From assembly GCA_900764215.1 (NCBI GenBank), contig CAAFNI010000289.1, positions 1-45,201 on the forward strand: a DNA stretch of 45,201 bases, written 5' to 3'. Positions 1-7,769 of this stretch are shown piece by piece; within the stretch, counting starts at the first letter, position 1, and each line of letters starts with the position of its first letter. Position numbers and translations under genes: made by a program. The notes under the pieces were generated by a model. That model did not search any database. It saw only the letters and a program-made list of their open reading frames with translations, and was not told where the DNA came from. The stretch comes from an uncultured Sutterella sp. (GTDB lineage: Bacteria; Pseudomonadota; Gammaproteobacteria; Burkholderiales; Burkholderiaceae_F).

Positions 1-15
1 CAAATCCTCAAGGTT

Positions 16-102
16 GCCCGGATGGCGAAATTGGTAGACGCACCAGCTTCAGGTGCTGGCGGCTTCACGGCCGTGGAGGTTCGAGTCCTCTTCCGGGCAC
101 CA
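16..102 (+). tRNA. tRNA-Leu, anticodon CAG, CCA encoded
   Basis: An 87-nt cloverleaf with a long variable arm typical of leucine tRNAs. The acceptor stem GCCCGG pairs with CCGGGC. The anticodon stem CCAGC/GCTGG encloses a seven-base loop with CAG at positions 34-36. The T loop TTCGAGT is present. The CCA end is encoded at 100-102 and a terminator follows directly. It reads Leu CUG codons. Confidence 0.96.
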
Positions 103-112
103 ACAAAATTTC

Positions 113-143
113 AAAGGTCTGTACGAAAGTACAGGCCTTTTTT
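113..143 (+). terminator. Rho-independent terminator of tRNA-Leu
   Basis: The arms AAAGGTCTGTAC and GTACAGGCCTTT enclose a GAAA tetraloop and are followed by a run of T. It lies 10 nt after the tRNA CCA end, so hicB downstream probably has separate transcription or depends on readthrough. Confidence 0.9.
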
Positions 144-193
144 GCTTTTCGCACGTGGTATCCTGACTGCCGAAAGCTTCATCATTATCGTTC

Positions 194-631
194 ATGACAA
201 TGACCACCACACGCTTCCCTTACTGGATCGAACGCGCCGCCGACGGCAACTACCGGGCACGATTCCCGAGCATCCCGGAGATTCATCCGTCGGCGCCCAG
301 CATCGCAAGGCTCATCGAAGGCCTGCAGGAGGAAGTGTTGCCCGCTCTCGAGATCAGACTCAAGGACGACAGGCTTCCCGAACCACGAGAACCCAGAGCC
401 GGCGAGGAGGTCTTTTCGCTGTCGCCCAACTTCGCCGGCAAGCTTCACCTCATCGTGGCGCTCAAGAAGGAGAAGCTCAGCGCCTCCGAACTCGCGCGCC
501 GCCTGGGCTGCCTGCCGCAGGAAACGCACCGTCTGCTCAAACTCAGCCACCCTACGAAGATCGACACCATCGCGGCCGCGCTCTCGGCGCTCGGCGGCGA
601 GCTCACCTGCTCCGTCAGGTTCGAGCGTTGA
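194..631 (+). CDS. hicB: Orphan HicB-type antitoxin
   Basis: 145 residues. Residues about 8-60 form the HicB partial-RNase-H-like fold, with the family pattern of aromatic start, 'DGNYRARFP' and 'SIPEI'. Residues about 95-140 form a helix-turn-helix with 'ELARRLG' and 'HPTKID', closely resembling E. coli HicB. HicB normally neutralises the HicA mRNA interferase and autorepresses the operon. No hicA (a roughly 60-residue dsRBD-like ORF) exists in the 90 nt upstream or in the gap downstream, so the antitoxin stands alone and may act only as a DNA-binding regulator. The start at 194 has no clear ribosome binding site; ATG at 200 is an alternative. Confidence 0.85.
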   Translation: MTMTTTRFPYWIERAADGNYRARFPSIPEIHPSAPSIARLIEGLQEEVLPALEIRLKDDRLPEPREPRAGEEVFSLSPNFAGKLHLIVALKKEKLSASELARRLGCLPQETHRLLKLSHPTKIDTIAAALSALGGELTCSVRFER

Positions 632-662
632 GCGCTTGACCACCCTGAATATTCCCTTAACG

Positions 663-697
663 CAAAGGGCGCGCTCAGTTGGGAGACGCGCCCTTTG
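663..697. terminator. Bidirectional hairpin between hicB and mscS
   Basis: Perfect 11-bp arms CAAAGGGCGCG and CGCGCCCTTTG with a 13-nt loop sit between the convergent hicB and mscS genes. There is no strong T run on either side, so termination may be inefficient. Confidence 0.6.
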
Positions 698-717
698 TCA
701 TGTCGTGAGACCGCACA

Positions 718-2154
718 TCAGGAAGACTGAACCTTCATGCGCACGGGCACTTCGCCCGCATCAACCTTTCGCAGATTGACCTCGAGCTGGTTGTACGGCA
801 CCTCGATTCCCTCCTCGCCAAAGCGCTTGAGAATGGCAAGGGAAATGGCTGTTCTGAGCCCGGAGACGCCGTTGACCGGATCCTTCACCCAGAAGCCGAG
901 CCTCAAATTGATGCCGGAATCGCCGAAGGTGTCAAGATAGGCCCAGCCGCGCCTCTCGGTGTCGATGCGCGGACGCGGACGCATCCCTTCCTCGAGCATG
1001 ATCGCAAGCGCACGTTCAACGTCGGCGTCGTAGGCGACCGAGATATCGATGTACTGAACCGACGTGGATTCGGTGTAGGAATGATTGAGCACGGCACTCG
1101 TCACAAAGGACTCGTTCGGAACGATGTTCTCGACGCCGTCGTTGTTGCGCACGACCGTGAAGCGGGTATTGATTTCCGTCACCCGCCCCCTGAAGCCGGC
1201 AACGGTCACGAGATCCCCAATCTTGATCGACTTGTCAAGCAGGATGATGAAGCCCGAGATGTAGTTCGAGGCGATCTTCTGCAGACCGAAGCCGAGGCCG
1301 ACGCCGACCGCACCGCCGAAGACCGAAAGAATCGTGAGATCGATGCCGACGGTGCCGAGCGCAATGATCACGGCGAGGATCATGAAGGCCACCGTCACGA
1401 CACGCTTGAGAACGACCTTGATGTTCTCCGACATATTCTCAAGCCCCTCAACCATCTGATTGACCAGGGAGGCGAGCCAGTTGGCGACCCCGAGCGTGAG
1501 AAGAACCGAGACGATCGCGACGAGAAGCTTCCAGACCGTCATGCTTCCGCCGCCGATCGGGATGACCGTCGTATCGAGATACTGGATGATGTCCGTGAGG
1601 ATGCCAAAGAACTGCAGCACGGCCATCACCCAGAAAGTGATCGTAACGATGCGGCGCACGCCCGGCGTGATCATCCGCAGCCCGATGCCGCCCTGAAGGA
1701 AGGCCATCAGAAGCGAAAGAAGCGCAAAGGCGTAAAGAATGTTGTAACCCACGCGCGCGATCACCATCGACTGAGGCGCAAAGTCGAAGAACTTGACTAT
1801 GCAGTAGACGATAAGCGCAAGCAACGAACCCGAGATGAAGCTGAAAGAGACGTTGTGGGTGAAGGCCACGAGCGCGCGACGGCTGTAGGCGCCAAGCCCA
1901 CGAACGCCGTCTTCAGGCAGCATGCGGTCCACGAGCAAGTTGACGCGGCGCGAGAGCACGAAGCCGATCGCCATGCTGATGAAGACGGCTGCAATCTGGA
2001 GGATCACGTTCTCGAGCGAGAGATGCTGAAGGAGCCCCTCGATCACGCTCGTGAAGCGTTCTGCGGTCGAAGCGATGACGTCCTTCGCGCCGTCGGCGAG
2101 GTCGGCAACGTCCATGCCGGCGTCGGCAAGGTCGGGCGTAACAGGTTGAGTCAT
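718..2154 (-). CDS. MscS-family mechanosensitive ion channel
   Basis: 478 residues. An N-terminal part with several predicted membrane segments precedes the conserved MscS pore and beta domain. The family signature is visible as 'GVGLGFGLQKIASNYISG' followed by 'LDKSIKIGDLV'. It should sit in the inner membrane and release solutes on hypo-osmotic shock. It is longer than E. coli MscS (286 aa), resembling the larger multi-TM members such as YbdG or YnaI. The ATG at 2154 is preferred because a terminator lies at 2182-2220; the open frame continuing upstream to 2265 would run through it. It is convergent with hicB and probably has its own promoter in the short gap before 2182. Confidence 0.88.
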   Translation of the reverse strand: MTQPVTPDLADAGMDVADLADGAKDVIASTAERFTSVIEGLLQHLSLENVILQIAAVFISMAIGFVLSRRVNLLVDRMLPEDGVRGLGAYSRRALVAFTHNVSFSFISGSLLALIVYCIVKFFDFAPQSMVIARVGYNILYAFALLSLLMAFLQGGIGLRMITPGVRRIVTITFWVMAVLQFFGILTDIIQYLDTTVIPIGGGSMTVWKLLVAIVSVLLTLGVANWLASLVNQMVEGLENMSENIKVVLKRVVTVAFMILAVIIALGTVGIDLTILSVFGGAVGVGLGFGLQKIASNYISGFIILLDKSIKIGDLVTVAGFRGRVTEINTRFTVVRNNDGVENIVPNESFVTSAVLNHSYTESTSVQYIDISVAYDADVERALAIMLEEGMRPRPRIDTERRGWAYLDTFGDSGINLRLGFWVKDPVNGVSGLRTAISLAILKRFGEEGIEVPYNQLEVNLRKVDAGEVPVRMKVQSS

Positions 2155-2181
2155 GGTGTTAGCTATGAATGAATCTGGTTG

Positions 2182-2220
2182 AAAAAAGCCGCTTCCGGGG
2201 GAAATCCGAAAACGGCTTTT
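2182..2220 (-). terminator. Terminator of the phosphoribosyltransferase gene
   Basis: On the minus strand AAAAGCCG and CGGCTTTTTT form the stem around a 21-nt loop, ending in T. It separates the PRT gene from mscS. Confidence 0.75.
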
Positions 2221-2301
2221 CGCTTCAAGCGAGTATAGCCCAGCAAGAAGCGCGCCTAAGAGCACAATGCTCTCAAATTGTGAGCTTCGTCCTGCTGACG
2301 A

Positions 2302-2826
2302 TCAGGCCTTTTTGGCTTCCTTGGCTTCGACAAGCTCGATGAGCTTGGCCGGTCCGAGGGCATCGTAGCATTCGAACGGTTGGTGAATCCAGGGATTGTC
2401 CTCGAGATATTCGACATGCCAGTCGGGGACGAGAACGGAGTGAGCCTTGTACCAAAGCACGGCGACGCGGATTTCCGTGATTTCGGGGTAACGCTTCTTG
2501 AGATGCTCGATCACTTCGCGAATCGTCTTGCCCGAGTCGACCATGTCGTCGACGAGCAGGACGCGACCCTTGAGCTGAGAGACGCCGGTAATGCAGTCGG
2601 AGATGTCGAGGTCGGACTGGACCGTACCCTTGGCCTCGCGGTAGGAACTCGTGGCCAGGACGGCTAGAGGCATGTCGTAGACGCGGCTGAAGAAGTCGCC
2701 CGGGCGCATGCCGCCGCGAGACAGGCAAAGAATGCTGTCAAACTGCCAGCCGCTCTTGGCGACCATGGCAACAAGCTTTTCGTTAAGGTCGATGTACTCT
2801 TCCCAGGTGTAAGAAATGTCCGACAT
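2302..2826 (-). CDS. Purine phosphoribosyltransferase (Gpt/Hpt-like)
   Basis: 174 residues, a type I phosphoribosyltransferase. The PRPP-binding loop 'VLLVDDMVDSGKT' spans about residues 89-101, and 'SILCLSRGGMRPGD' near residue 31-44 matches the PPi loop of the Gpt-like group. The family transfers ribose phosphate from PRPP to a purine base (guanine, xanthine or hypoxanthine); specificity cannot be read from sequence. It lies downstream of purA in the same direction, but a terminator at 2974-3010 separates them. A purine-rich AGAGAGA stretch precedes the ATG. It is probably cytosolic or membrane-associated, in purine salvage. Confidence 0.86.
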   Translation of the reverse strand: MSDISYTWEEYIDLNEKLVAMVAKSGWQFDSILCLSRGGMRPGDFFSRVYDMPLAVLATSSYREAKGTVQSDLDISDCITGVSQLKGRVLLVDDMVDSGKTIREVIEHLKKRYPEITEIRVAVLWYKAHSVLVPDWHVEYLEDNPWIHQPFECYDALGPAKLIELVEAKEAKKA

Positions 2827-2855
2827 GTGTGTCTCTCTGAACGTGCCAAATGGAT

Positions 2856-2875
2856 GGATCCGCGAGAACGGATCC
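2856..2875. repeat. Short inverted repeat upstream of the PRT gene
   Basis: GGATCCG and CGGATCC arms flank CGAGAA, and part of the unit recurs directly as GGATCCGCGAG. It lies 30 nt upstream of the PRT start and could be an operator or leader hairpin. No partner regulator was identified. Confidence 0.4.
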
Positions 2876-2973
2876 GCGAGGATCGGAGCAGGGTCCGAAA
2901 TTCGAAAGACGGGATTTTAGACCAAAAACCGAACCTTGTTGAAGGGTTTCAATCAAGAAGGCGCGGCATCAAT

Positions 2974-3010
2974 GAAAAAAGCGGCCGGAAGCCATTGCTT
3001 CCCGCCGCTT
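2974..3010 (-). terminator. Terminator of purA
   Basis: On the minus strand GAAGCGGC and GCCGCTTTTTTC form a stem, with inner pairing GGAAGC/GCTTCC, ending in six T. It lies 40 nt after the purA stop. Confidence 0.85.
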
Positions 3011-3049
3011 CATTCGGACTCAATTCAGCCGTGGAAGGCTGATCATGAC

Positions 3050-4348
3050 TTAATTCTCAAACGGATCCACATGAAGGATCGTCTGTTCGCGATCCGGACC
3101 GGTAGACACGAGTGCGATCGGGGCGCCGGCAACCTCGGAGAGGCGCGTCAGGTACTGTCGGGCGGTCTCGGGAAGGTCCTCCCACTTCGTAACGCCGAAG
3201 GTGCTTTCCTTCCAGCCGGGGAACTCCTCGTAGATGGGCTCACATTCGGCAACCGCATCAGCGCCCGCGGGCATGATGGCGATTTCTTCTCCGCGGTACT
3301 TGTAGCCCACGCCGAGCTTGACGGTTTCCATTCCGTCCAGAACGTCGAGCTTCATGACGGCGAGGCCGGTGAGACCGTTGATCTGAACGGCGCGGCGCAG
3401 GGCGGCGCCGTCAAACCATCCGCAGCGGCGCGGACGTCCCGTAACGGCGCCGAACTCGCAGCCCTTTTCACGGAGCATCTGGCCCACTTCGTCGTGAAGT
3501 TCGGTCGGGAAAGGACCTTCGCCGACGCGGGTGCAGTAGGCCTTGGTGATGCCGAGCACGTAGTGGAGCATGTGCGGGCCGACGCCGGCGCCTGCACAGG
3601 CCGAACCGGCCACCGTGTTGGAGCTCGTCACATACGGGTAGGTGCCGTGGTCGATGTCGAGCATCGAGCCCTGAGCCCCCTCAAAGAGGAACTGCTTGCC
3701 TTCGGCGCACTGCTTGTGCAGCTCGGCCGAGACGTCGCAGACCATCGGGCGCAGACGTTCGGCATAGGAGAGCATCTGATCGATGACTTCATCCGCATCC
3801 AGCGGCTTGGCGCCGAGATAATTTTCGAGAACGAAGTTGTGGTACTTGAGAACAGAGCGAACCTGTTCGACGAAGCGCTCCTTGTCGAACAGGTCGGCTA
3901 CGCGCAGCGTGCGGCGGGCAATCTTGTCTTCGTAGGCGGGGCCGATGCCGCGGCCGGTCGTGCCGATCTTCTTGTCGCCGGCAGCGGCTTCGCGGGCGTG
4001 GTCAAGGGCGACGTGGTACGGCATGATGAGCGCGGCGTTGGCGGAGACGCGCAGGCGCTTTTCGACATTGGGCACGCCGATGGCGATGAGTTCGTCGACT
4101 TCACGGAAGAAGGCTTCCGGAGAGAGGACGACGCCGTTGCCGAGGTAGCAGACGGACGTGGCGTGCATGATGCCGGACGGGATGAGACGGAGGATGGTCT
4201 TCTTGCCGTTGATCACCAGCGTGTGACCGGCATTGTGACCGCCGTTGAAGCGGACGACGCCGGCGACCCTTTCGGTCAGCCAGTCAACGATCTTGCCCTT
4301 GCCTTCGTCGCCCCACTGAGCGCCGACCACAACTACATTCTTGGCCAT
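3050..4348 (-). CDS. purA: Adenylosuccinate synthetase
   Basis: 432 residues, the standard family length. It makes adenylosuccinate from IMP and aspartate with GTP, the first committed step to AMP. The N-terminal 'GAQWGDEGKGK' contains the catalytic Asp (residue 14), and His42 lies in 'GGHNAGHT'. The ATG at 4348 is chosen because it gives the canonical 'MAKNVVVVGAQ' start and has AAGGG 7 nt upstream; the frame is open further upstream but that part is not coding-like. In related genomes hisZ often lies between hflC and purA; here a DUF2065 gene, a terminator and about 270 nt of gene-free DNA do. Confidence 0.97.
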   Translation of the reverse strand: MAKNVVVVGAQWGDEGKGKIVDWLTERVAGVVRFNGGHNAGHTLVINGKKTILRLIPSGIMHATSVCYLGNGVVLSPEAFFREVDELIAIGVPNVEKRLRVSANAALIMPYHVALDHAREAAAGDKKIGTTGRGIGPAYEDKIARRTLRVADLFDKERFVEQVRSVLKYHNFVLENYLGAKPLDADEVIDQMLSYAERLRPMVCDVSAELHKQCAEGKQFLFEGAQGSMLDIDHGTYPYVTSSNTVAGSACAGAGVGPHMLHYVLGITKAYCTRVGEGPFPTELHDEVGQMLREKGCEFGAVTGRPRRCGWFDGAALRRAVQINGLTGLAVMKLDVLDGMETVKLGVGYKYRGEEIAIMPAGADAVAECEPIYEEFPGWKESTFGVTKWEDLPETARQYLTRLSEVAGAPIALVSTGPDREQTILHVDPFEN

Positions 4349-4714
4349 GAGATTACCCTTAATGAACAAATTGACGGCGGACCCGAGCCGCCCATTGGCA
4401 GCCCGCAGAAGCAGGGAAGCAGCTGCAAGCTTGAAATGGATTGAGAGGGGCGACGCAGACGCAACCCGACGACCCGTCAGGCATGCCTCGGGCCGACGGA
4501 GCGTCATGCCCGCCGGCCAAGCGTCGTCTCTCACACGAATCGTAAGTTTAGCAAAATGTGCGCTCCGCTCCCGACAGGACATCCGAAAAAGCACTTAGGC
4601 GGCTTCTCCAAACGCAACAAAGGCCAAGAGGCGGAAGCCCGAAGACGTCCGCCTCTTGGAGAGATTGCCTAATTTCGACTCAGGTCCAGCATGCTTGCCA
4701 GAGGCATCCACGCA
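4349..4714. other. Gene-free interval between DUF2065 gene and purA
   Basis: 366 nt without a supportable gene. It holds the terminator hairpin at 4624-4659 and the purA ribosome binding site. A purA promoter must lie in 4350-4620 on the minus strand, but no convincing -35/-10 pair was seen. Open frames here on both strands look like GC-driven chance. Confidence 0.6.
4624..4659 (-). terminator. Terminator after the hflKC-DUF2065 operon
   Basis: Perfect 12-bp arms CCAAGAGGCGGA and TCCGCCTCTTGG surround a 12-nt loop. The downstream minus-strand tail CCTTTGTTG is only weakly T-rich. Confidence 0.65.
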
Positions 4715-4903
4715 TCAAGCAATCCAGACGAGTGCCAAGCCGAACACGACGAGCAGCAGGCCCGTGATGCGAAGCGATGCATCGGGCTCCTCGGAAACGC
4801 GCCGGACCGCCTTCTTCCAGAAGCCTGGGGCGAGCATCGGCATGAAGCCCTCGATGACGAGAACCCAGCCGAGCGCGAGCATCATCGCGTCAACCCTGCT
4901 CAT
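4715..4903 (-). CDS. DUF2065 family small membrane protein (YjeT-like)
   Basis: 62 residues with two hydrophobic segments (about 5-27 and 44-61) separated by a short basic stretch 'KKAVRR'. The pattern 'LGWVLVIEGFMPMLAPGFWK' is typical of DUF2065, whose E. coli member YjeT also lies between hflC and purA. Its start overlaps the hflC stop in ATGA, so it is translationally coupled to hflC. Function is unknown; the location suggests a link to the HflKC membrane complex. It is small but well supported by coupling and family resemblance. Confidence 0.88.
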   Translation of the reverse strand: MSRVDAMMLALGWVLVIEGFMPMLAPGFWKKAVRRVSEEPDASLRITGLLLVVFGLALVWIA

Positions 4904-5772
4904 TGCGCCTTTTCAGACTTGAAGTAGCGGAAGAAGTCGGCGGACGGATCGACGACCATCACGTCGTTTTTCTCGGCGAAGCTTTCACGATAGGCCTGCA
5001 GGCTGCGGTAAAAGCGAGCGAACTCGGGATCACGTCCGAAAGCATGCGCATAGATCTCGGCGGCCTGGGCATCGCCTTCGCCCTTGATCTGCTGGGCGTC
5101 GCGATAGGCTTGGGCGAGGATGACCTCGCTCTCGCGGTCGGCGGACGCGCGGATGCGCTCGGCCTGAGCGGCGCCCTTGGAGCGTTCCTCGCTCGCAACG
5201 CGCTTGCGCTCGGCCTCCATGCGGCGGTAGACCGATTCGGAAATTTCCGGCGTGAAGTCAACGCGCTTCATGCGCACGTCCACGATGCCTATGCCGACGT
5301 CGCGAACGCGCTCCTGAAGGAGCTGCGAGATTTCAACCATGGCCTTGTCGCGTTCGGAAGACGTGATCTGATTGACCGTGCGCTTGTTGACGACGATGTT
5401 GAGCACGTCGCGCAGGAGCGCTGAAACACGATTCGCTGCAGCAGGCTCGGATCCCTGGAAGGAAACCCAGTAGAGGCGCGGATCCTCGATGCGCCACTTG
5501 ACGAACGTGTCGATCAGAAGGTTCTTCTTTTCTGACGTCTGCACGAGGTCGGCACCCGACGCATCCAGATTGAGAATGCGCTTGTCGAGGTAGACGATGT
5601 TCTGCAGCGGAGGCGGCAGCTTGACGTGAATGCCAGGTTCGGAGACGACGGTCTTCAATTCACCGAGCGCAAAGACAAGCGCGTACTCGCGTTCGTTCAC
5701 GGTGTAGACGCACATGCGAAGCAGGCCGGCCGCCACGAGGACGGCGATCAAAAGCGTGGAAAGTTTCTTCAT
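4900..5772 (-). CDS. hflC: HflC, SPFH-domain subunit of the HflKC complex
   Basis: 290 residues. One N-terminal membrane segment (about 5-22) is followed by an SPFH/band-7 domain and a C-terminal helical region rich in Ala, Glu and Arg. HflC pairs with HflK in a large periplasm-facing cage that binds and modulates the FtsH protease. ATG at 5772 has AAAGGA 8 nt upstream. The gene starts 12 nt after hflK and ends inside the DUF2065 start, an operon arrangement. Confidence 0.96.
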   Translation of the reverse strand: MKKLSTLLIAVLVAAGLLRMCVYTVNEREYALVFALGELKTVVSEPGIHVKLPPPLQNIVYLDKRILNLDASGADLVQTSEKKNLLIDTFVKWRIEDPRLYWVSFQGSEPAAANRVSALLRDVLNIVVNKRTVNQITSSERDKAMVEISQLLQERVRDVGIGIVDVRMKRVDFTPEISESVYRRMEAERKRVASEERSKGAAQAERIRASADRESEVILAQAYRDAQQIKGEGDAQAAEIYAHAFGRDPEFARFYRSLQAYRESFAEKNDVMVVDPSADFFRYFKSEKAQ

Positions 5773-5784
5773 GGCTGTCGTCCT

Positions 5785-7380
5785 TTAGCGGCGGTCGCGG
5801 AGCATGCGCTGGTATTCGTCGCCGGGAGCGGCGGAGGCGGGCGAAGTCTGAGAGGAGCTCGTCGTCTCGACGGCGCTCTGAGCGGCCGTCACGCCGTGAT
5901 CGGCGAGTGCCGCGGCATCCTTCTGAGCCTGGGTCATGGCGTCGGTTCTCGTCGTATTGACGATCTTGTCAAGCGGAAGATAGAGCAGATTGTTGCCGCC
6001 CTTGGCGTCGACGTAAACCTTGGTGACGTTCTTCATGACGTCGCGGACGGCGTCGACGTACAGGCGGTCGCGCGTGACTTCGGGCGCCTTGGCGTACTGA
6101 GCCTGCAGCGCGGAGAAGCGATCTGCATCGCCTCGCGCGGCCTCGACGATGCGGGCCTGATAGCCGAGCGCCTCCTCCTTGAGGCGCGCGGCCGTGCCTT
6201 CCGCCTTCGGAATGACGGCGTTTCGATAGGCTTCGCCGAGATTGATCGAGCGTTCGCGGTCCTGGCCGGCCTTGACGGCGTCGTTGAAGGCGGCCTGCAC
6301 CTGCTGCGGCGGCTGGGCGTTCTGAATGGCAACGCTCATGACCTCGATGCCGGAGGAATAACGGTCAAGCATGTCCTGCATGGACTTCTTGACGGCTTCG
6401 GCAATTTCGGCCTTGCTCTCAAAAAGCACGCTGTCCATCGCCTTGCGGCCGACCACCTCGCGCATGGCAGATTCGGCCGCCTGCGTAACGGTGAGATCCG
6501 GCTGGCGGATGCGGAAGACGTAGTCGCGCGCGCCGTCGCCGGGCTTGATGCGGTACTGAACGGTGAACTGAACGTCGACGATGTTCTCGTCGTCGGTGAG
6601 CATCAGCGCCTCGCGCAGGCGGTCGGAACGGCCGGCAAAGCCGATTTCAGTCGTACGAACGCTCGAGACGTCGACAATCTGCACGTCCTGTATCGGCATC
6701 GGCAAATGCCAGCGGAAGCCTGCGGCGGTCGTTTCTGCATAACGGCCGAAGGTGGTCACGATACCGCTCTGGCCTTCGGGCACGATATAAAAGCCCGTGG
6801 CGCCCCAAGCGAGCACCGCCAAGCCCACGATCACGGACATGCCGATGCCCGCGCCCCTGCCGCCCGGAGGCAGTCCGGGACGTCGTCCGCCGATGCCTCC
6901 GATGCCGCCCATGCCGCCGAGCCCGCCGAAAATGCCGCGAGCGCCCGTCGGTCGCGCACTCGAGGAGCGTTCGTCATCGCCGTATCGGCGGGCCTGCGGA
7001 CGTTCGGCGCTCACGTCGTCGCGGTCATCGCGGTCATCGCGGTCATTGCGAACAGTGCGCTCGTCGCGGTCGTCCCGATCATCCACGTCGTCGCGCGAAA
7101 AGTCGTCGCGGCTGCGAAGGCCGGAATGCCGGTGTTCATTCTTCCTGCCGCGTCCCGTCGCGCCATGGAGAAGATCGGAAAACTCCTTCCAGAGACGGTC
7201 AAGGTCGTCCATGCCGTCGCTCTCGTCGCGGCGGTCGCGGCGACGGTCATCGCGGCGGTTGTCATCACGCCGGTCATCGTCCTCGTCGGGACGACGCGGC
7301 GGCTCTTCGTCGGAGGGACGATCGTCCCTGCGCGGCTCCTCGTCGGAGGAACGGCCCCAGCGGGGGTCATTGAGCGGCAT
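5785..7380 (-). CDS. hflK: HflK with a long charged N-terminal extension
   Basis: 531 residues against about 419 in E. coli. Residues 1-145 are almost entirely Arg, Asp, Glu and Ser, with repeated RDD/DDR units near 98-122. Residues 150-180 are Gly-rich with GGIGG-type repeats, followed by one membrane segment (about 181-200) and the SPFH domain beginning at 'VPEGQSGIV'. The C terminus is Ser/Ala/Thr-rich. It partners HflC to regulate FtsH. ATG at 7380 has GGAG upstream; a start further out at 7401 would add seven residues. The gene is normally directly downstream of hflX, but here a plus-strand cassette intervenes. Confidence 0.95.
   Translation of the reverse strand: MPLNDPRWGRSSDEEPRRDDRPSDEEPPRRPDEDDDRRDDNRRDDRRRDRRDESDGMDDLDRLWKEFSDLLHGATGRGRKNEHRHSGLRSRDDFSRDDVDDRDDRDERTVRNDRDDRDDRDDVSAERPQARRYGDDERSSSARPTGARGIFGGLGGMGGIGGIGGRRPGLPPGGRGAGIGMSVIVGLAVLAWGATGFYIVPEGQSGIVTTFGRYAETTAAGFRWHLPMPIQDVQIVDVSSVRTTEIGFAGRSDRLREALMLTDDENIVDVQFTVQYRIKPGDGARDYVFRIRQPDLTVTQAAESAMREVVGRKAMDSVLFESKAEIAEAVKKSMQDMLDRYSSGIEVMSVAIQNAQPPQQVQAAFNDAVKAGQDRERSINLGEAYRNAVIPKAEGTAARLKEEALGYQARIVEAARGDADRFSALQAQYAKAPEVTRDRLYVDAVRDVMKNVTKVYVDAKGGNNLLYLPLDKIVNTTRTDAMTQAQKDAAALADHGVTAAQSAVETTSSSQTSPASAAPGDEYQRMLRDRR
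7015..7050. repeat. Short tandem repeats encoding RDD units of HflK
   Basis: Several near-perfect 9-bp copies of GGTCATCGC occur in tandem within hflK. They encode the Asp-Asp-Arg repeats of the extension and are a possible site of length variation. Confidence 0.7.
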
Positions 7381-7769
7381 AAGCGTTGCTCCAGTCAGCA
7401 ATGTTTGTCTTCAAATGCATGTCGGCGGACCTTCTCTGCAGGTCCCCGAGCTGAACTTGTCATTTTAATGTTTTTCTGAAGCATACCCGCCGCTCGGGCA
7501 TGGTTCTTTACAACTCGACCGGTCTGCTGAGCACGGCCTTCGGCCTGCATTGTCGAAAGCGGTTTGCGAATCACGATCAAGCGCGTGCGCGCAAACCCCA
7601 AAACCTCCTAGGCCTGAAGGGTAAACGCCTAGCGACGTTTAGAAGCGACTCTATTATGATTTGCAGGCGCATGACGACAGTCTCACTCAAAAACCTGCGC
7701 GTGCGATCGGGAAGAGCGCGGCATCAGATCGGCGCCCCCCGTCTCTCAATCAACCAAAGGACTTGTATC
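7381..7769. other. Divergent intergenic region hflK / yjiH-1
   Basis: 389 nt with no supportable gene. It holds inverted repeats at 7427-7445 (GGACC/GGTCC), 7561-7597 (GGTTTGCG/CGCAAACC, 21-nt loop) and 7622-7641 (TAAACG/CGTTTA). A TATTAT hexamer at 7652-7657 could be the -10 of yjiH-1, with no good -35; the 7622-7641 repeat lies where a -35 or operator would be. On the minus strand TAAAAT near 7473 is a possible hflK -10. Confidence 0.45.

Noticed and set aside
2856..2880. GGATCC-containing inverted repeat considered as an insertion-sequence end
   Set aside because: No transposase, matching second end or target duplication was found nearby.
7015..7050. Regular short repeats considered as a CRISPR array
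   Set aside because: The units are 9 bp, contiguous, without unique spacers and lie inside hflK as coding repeats.
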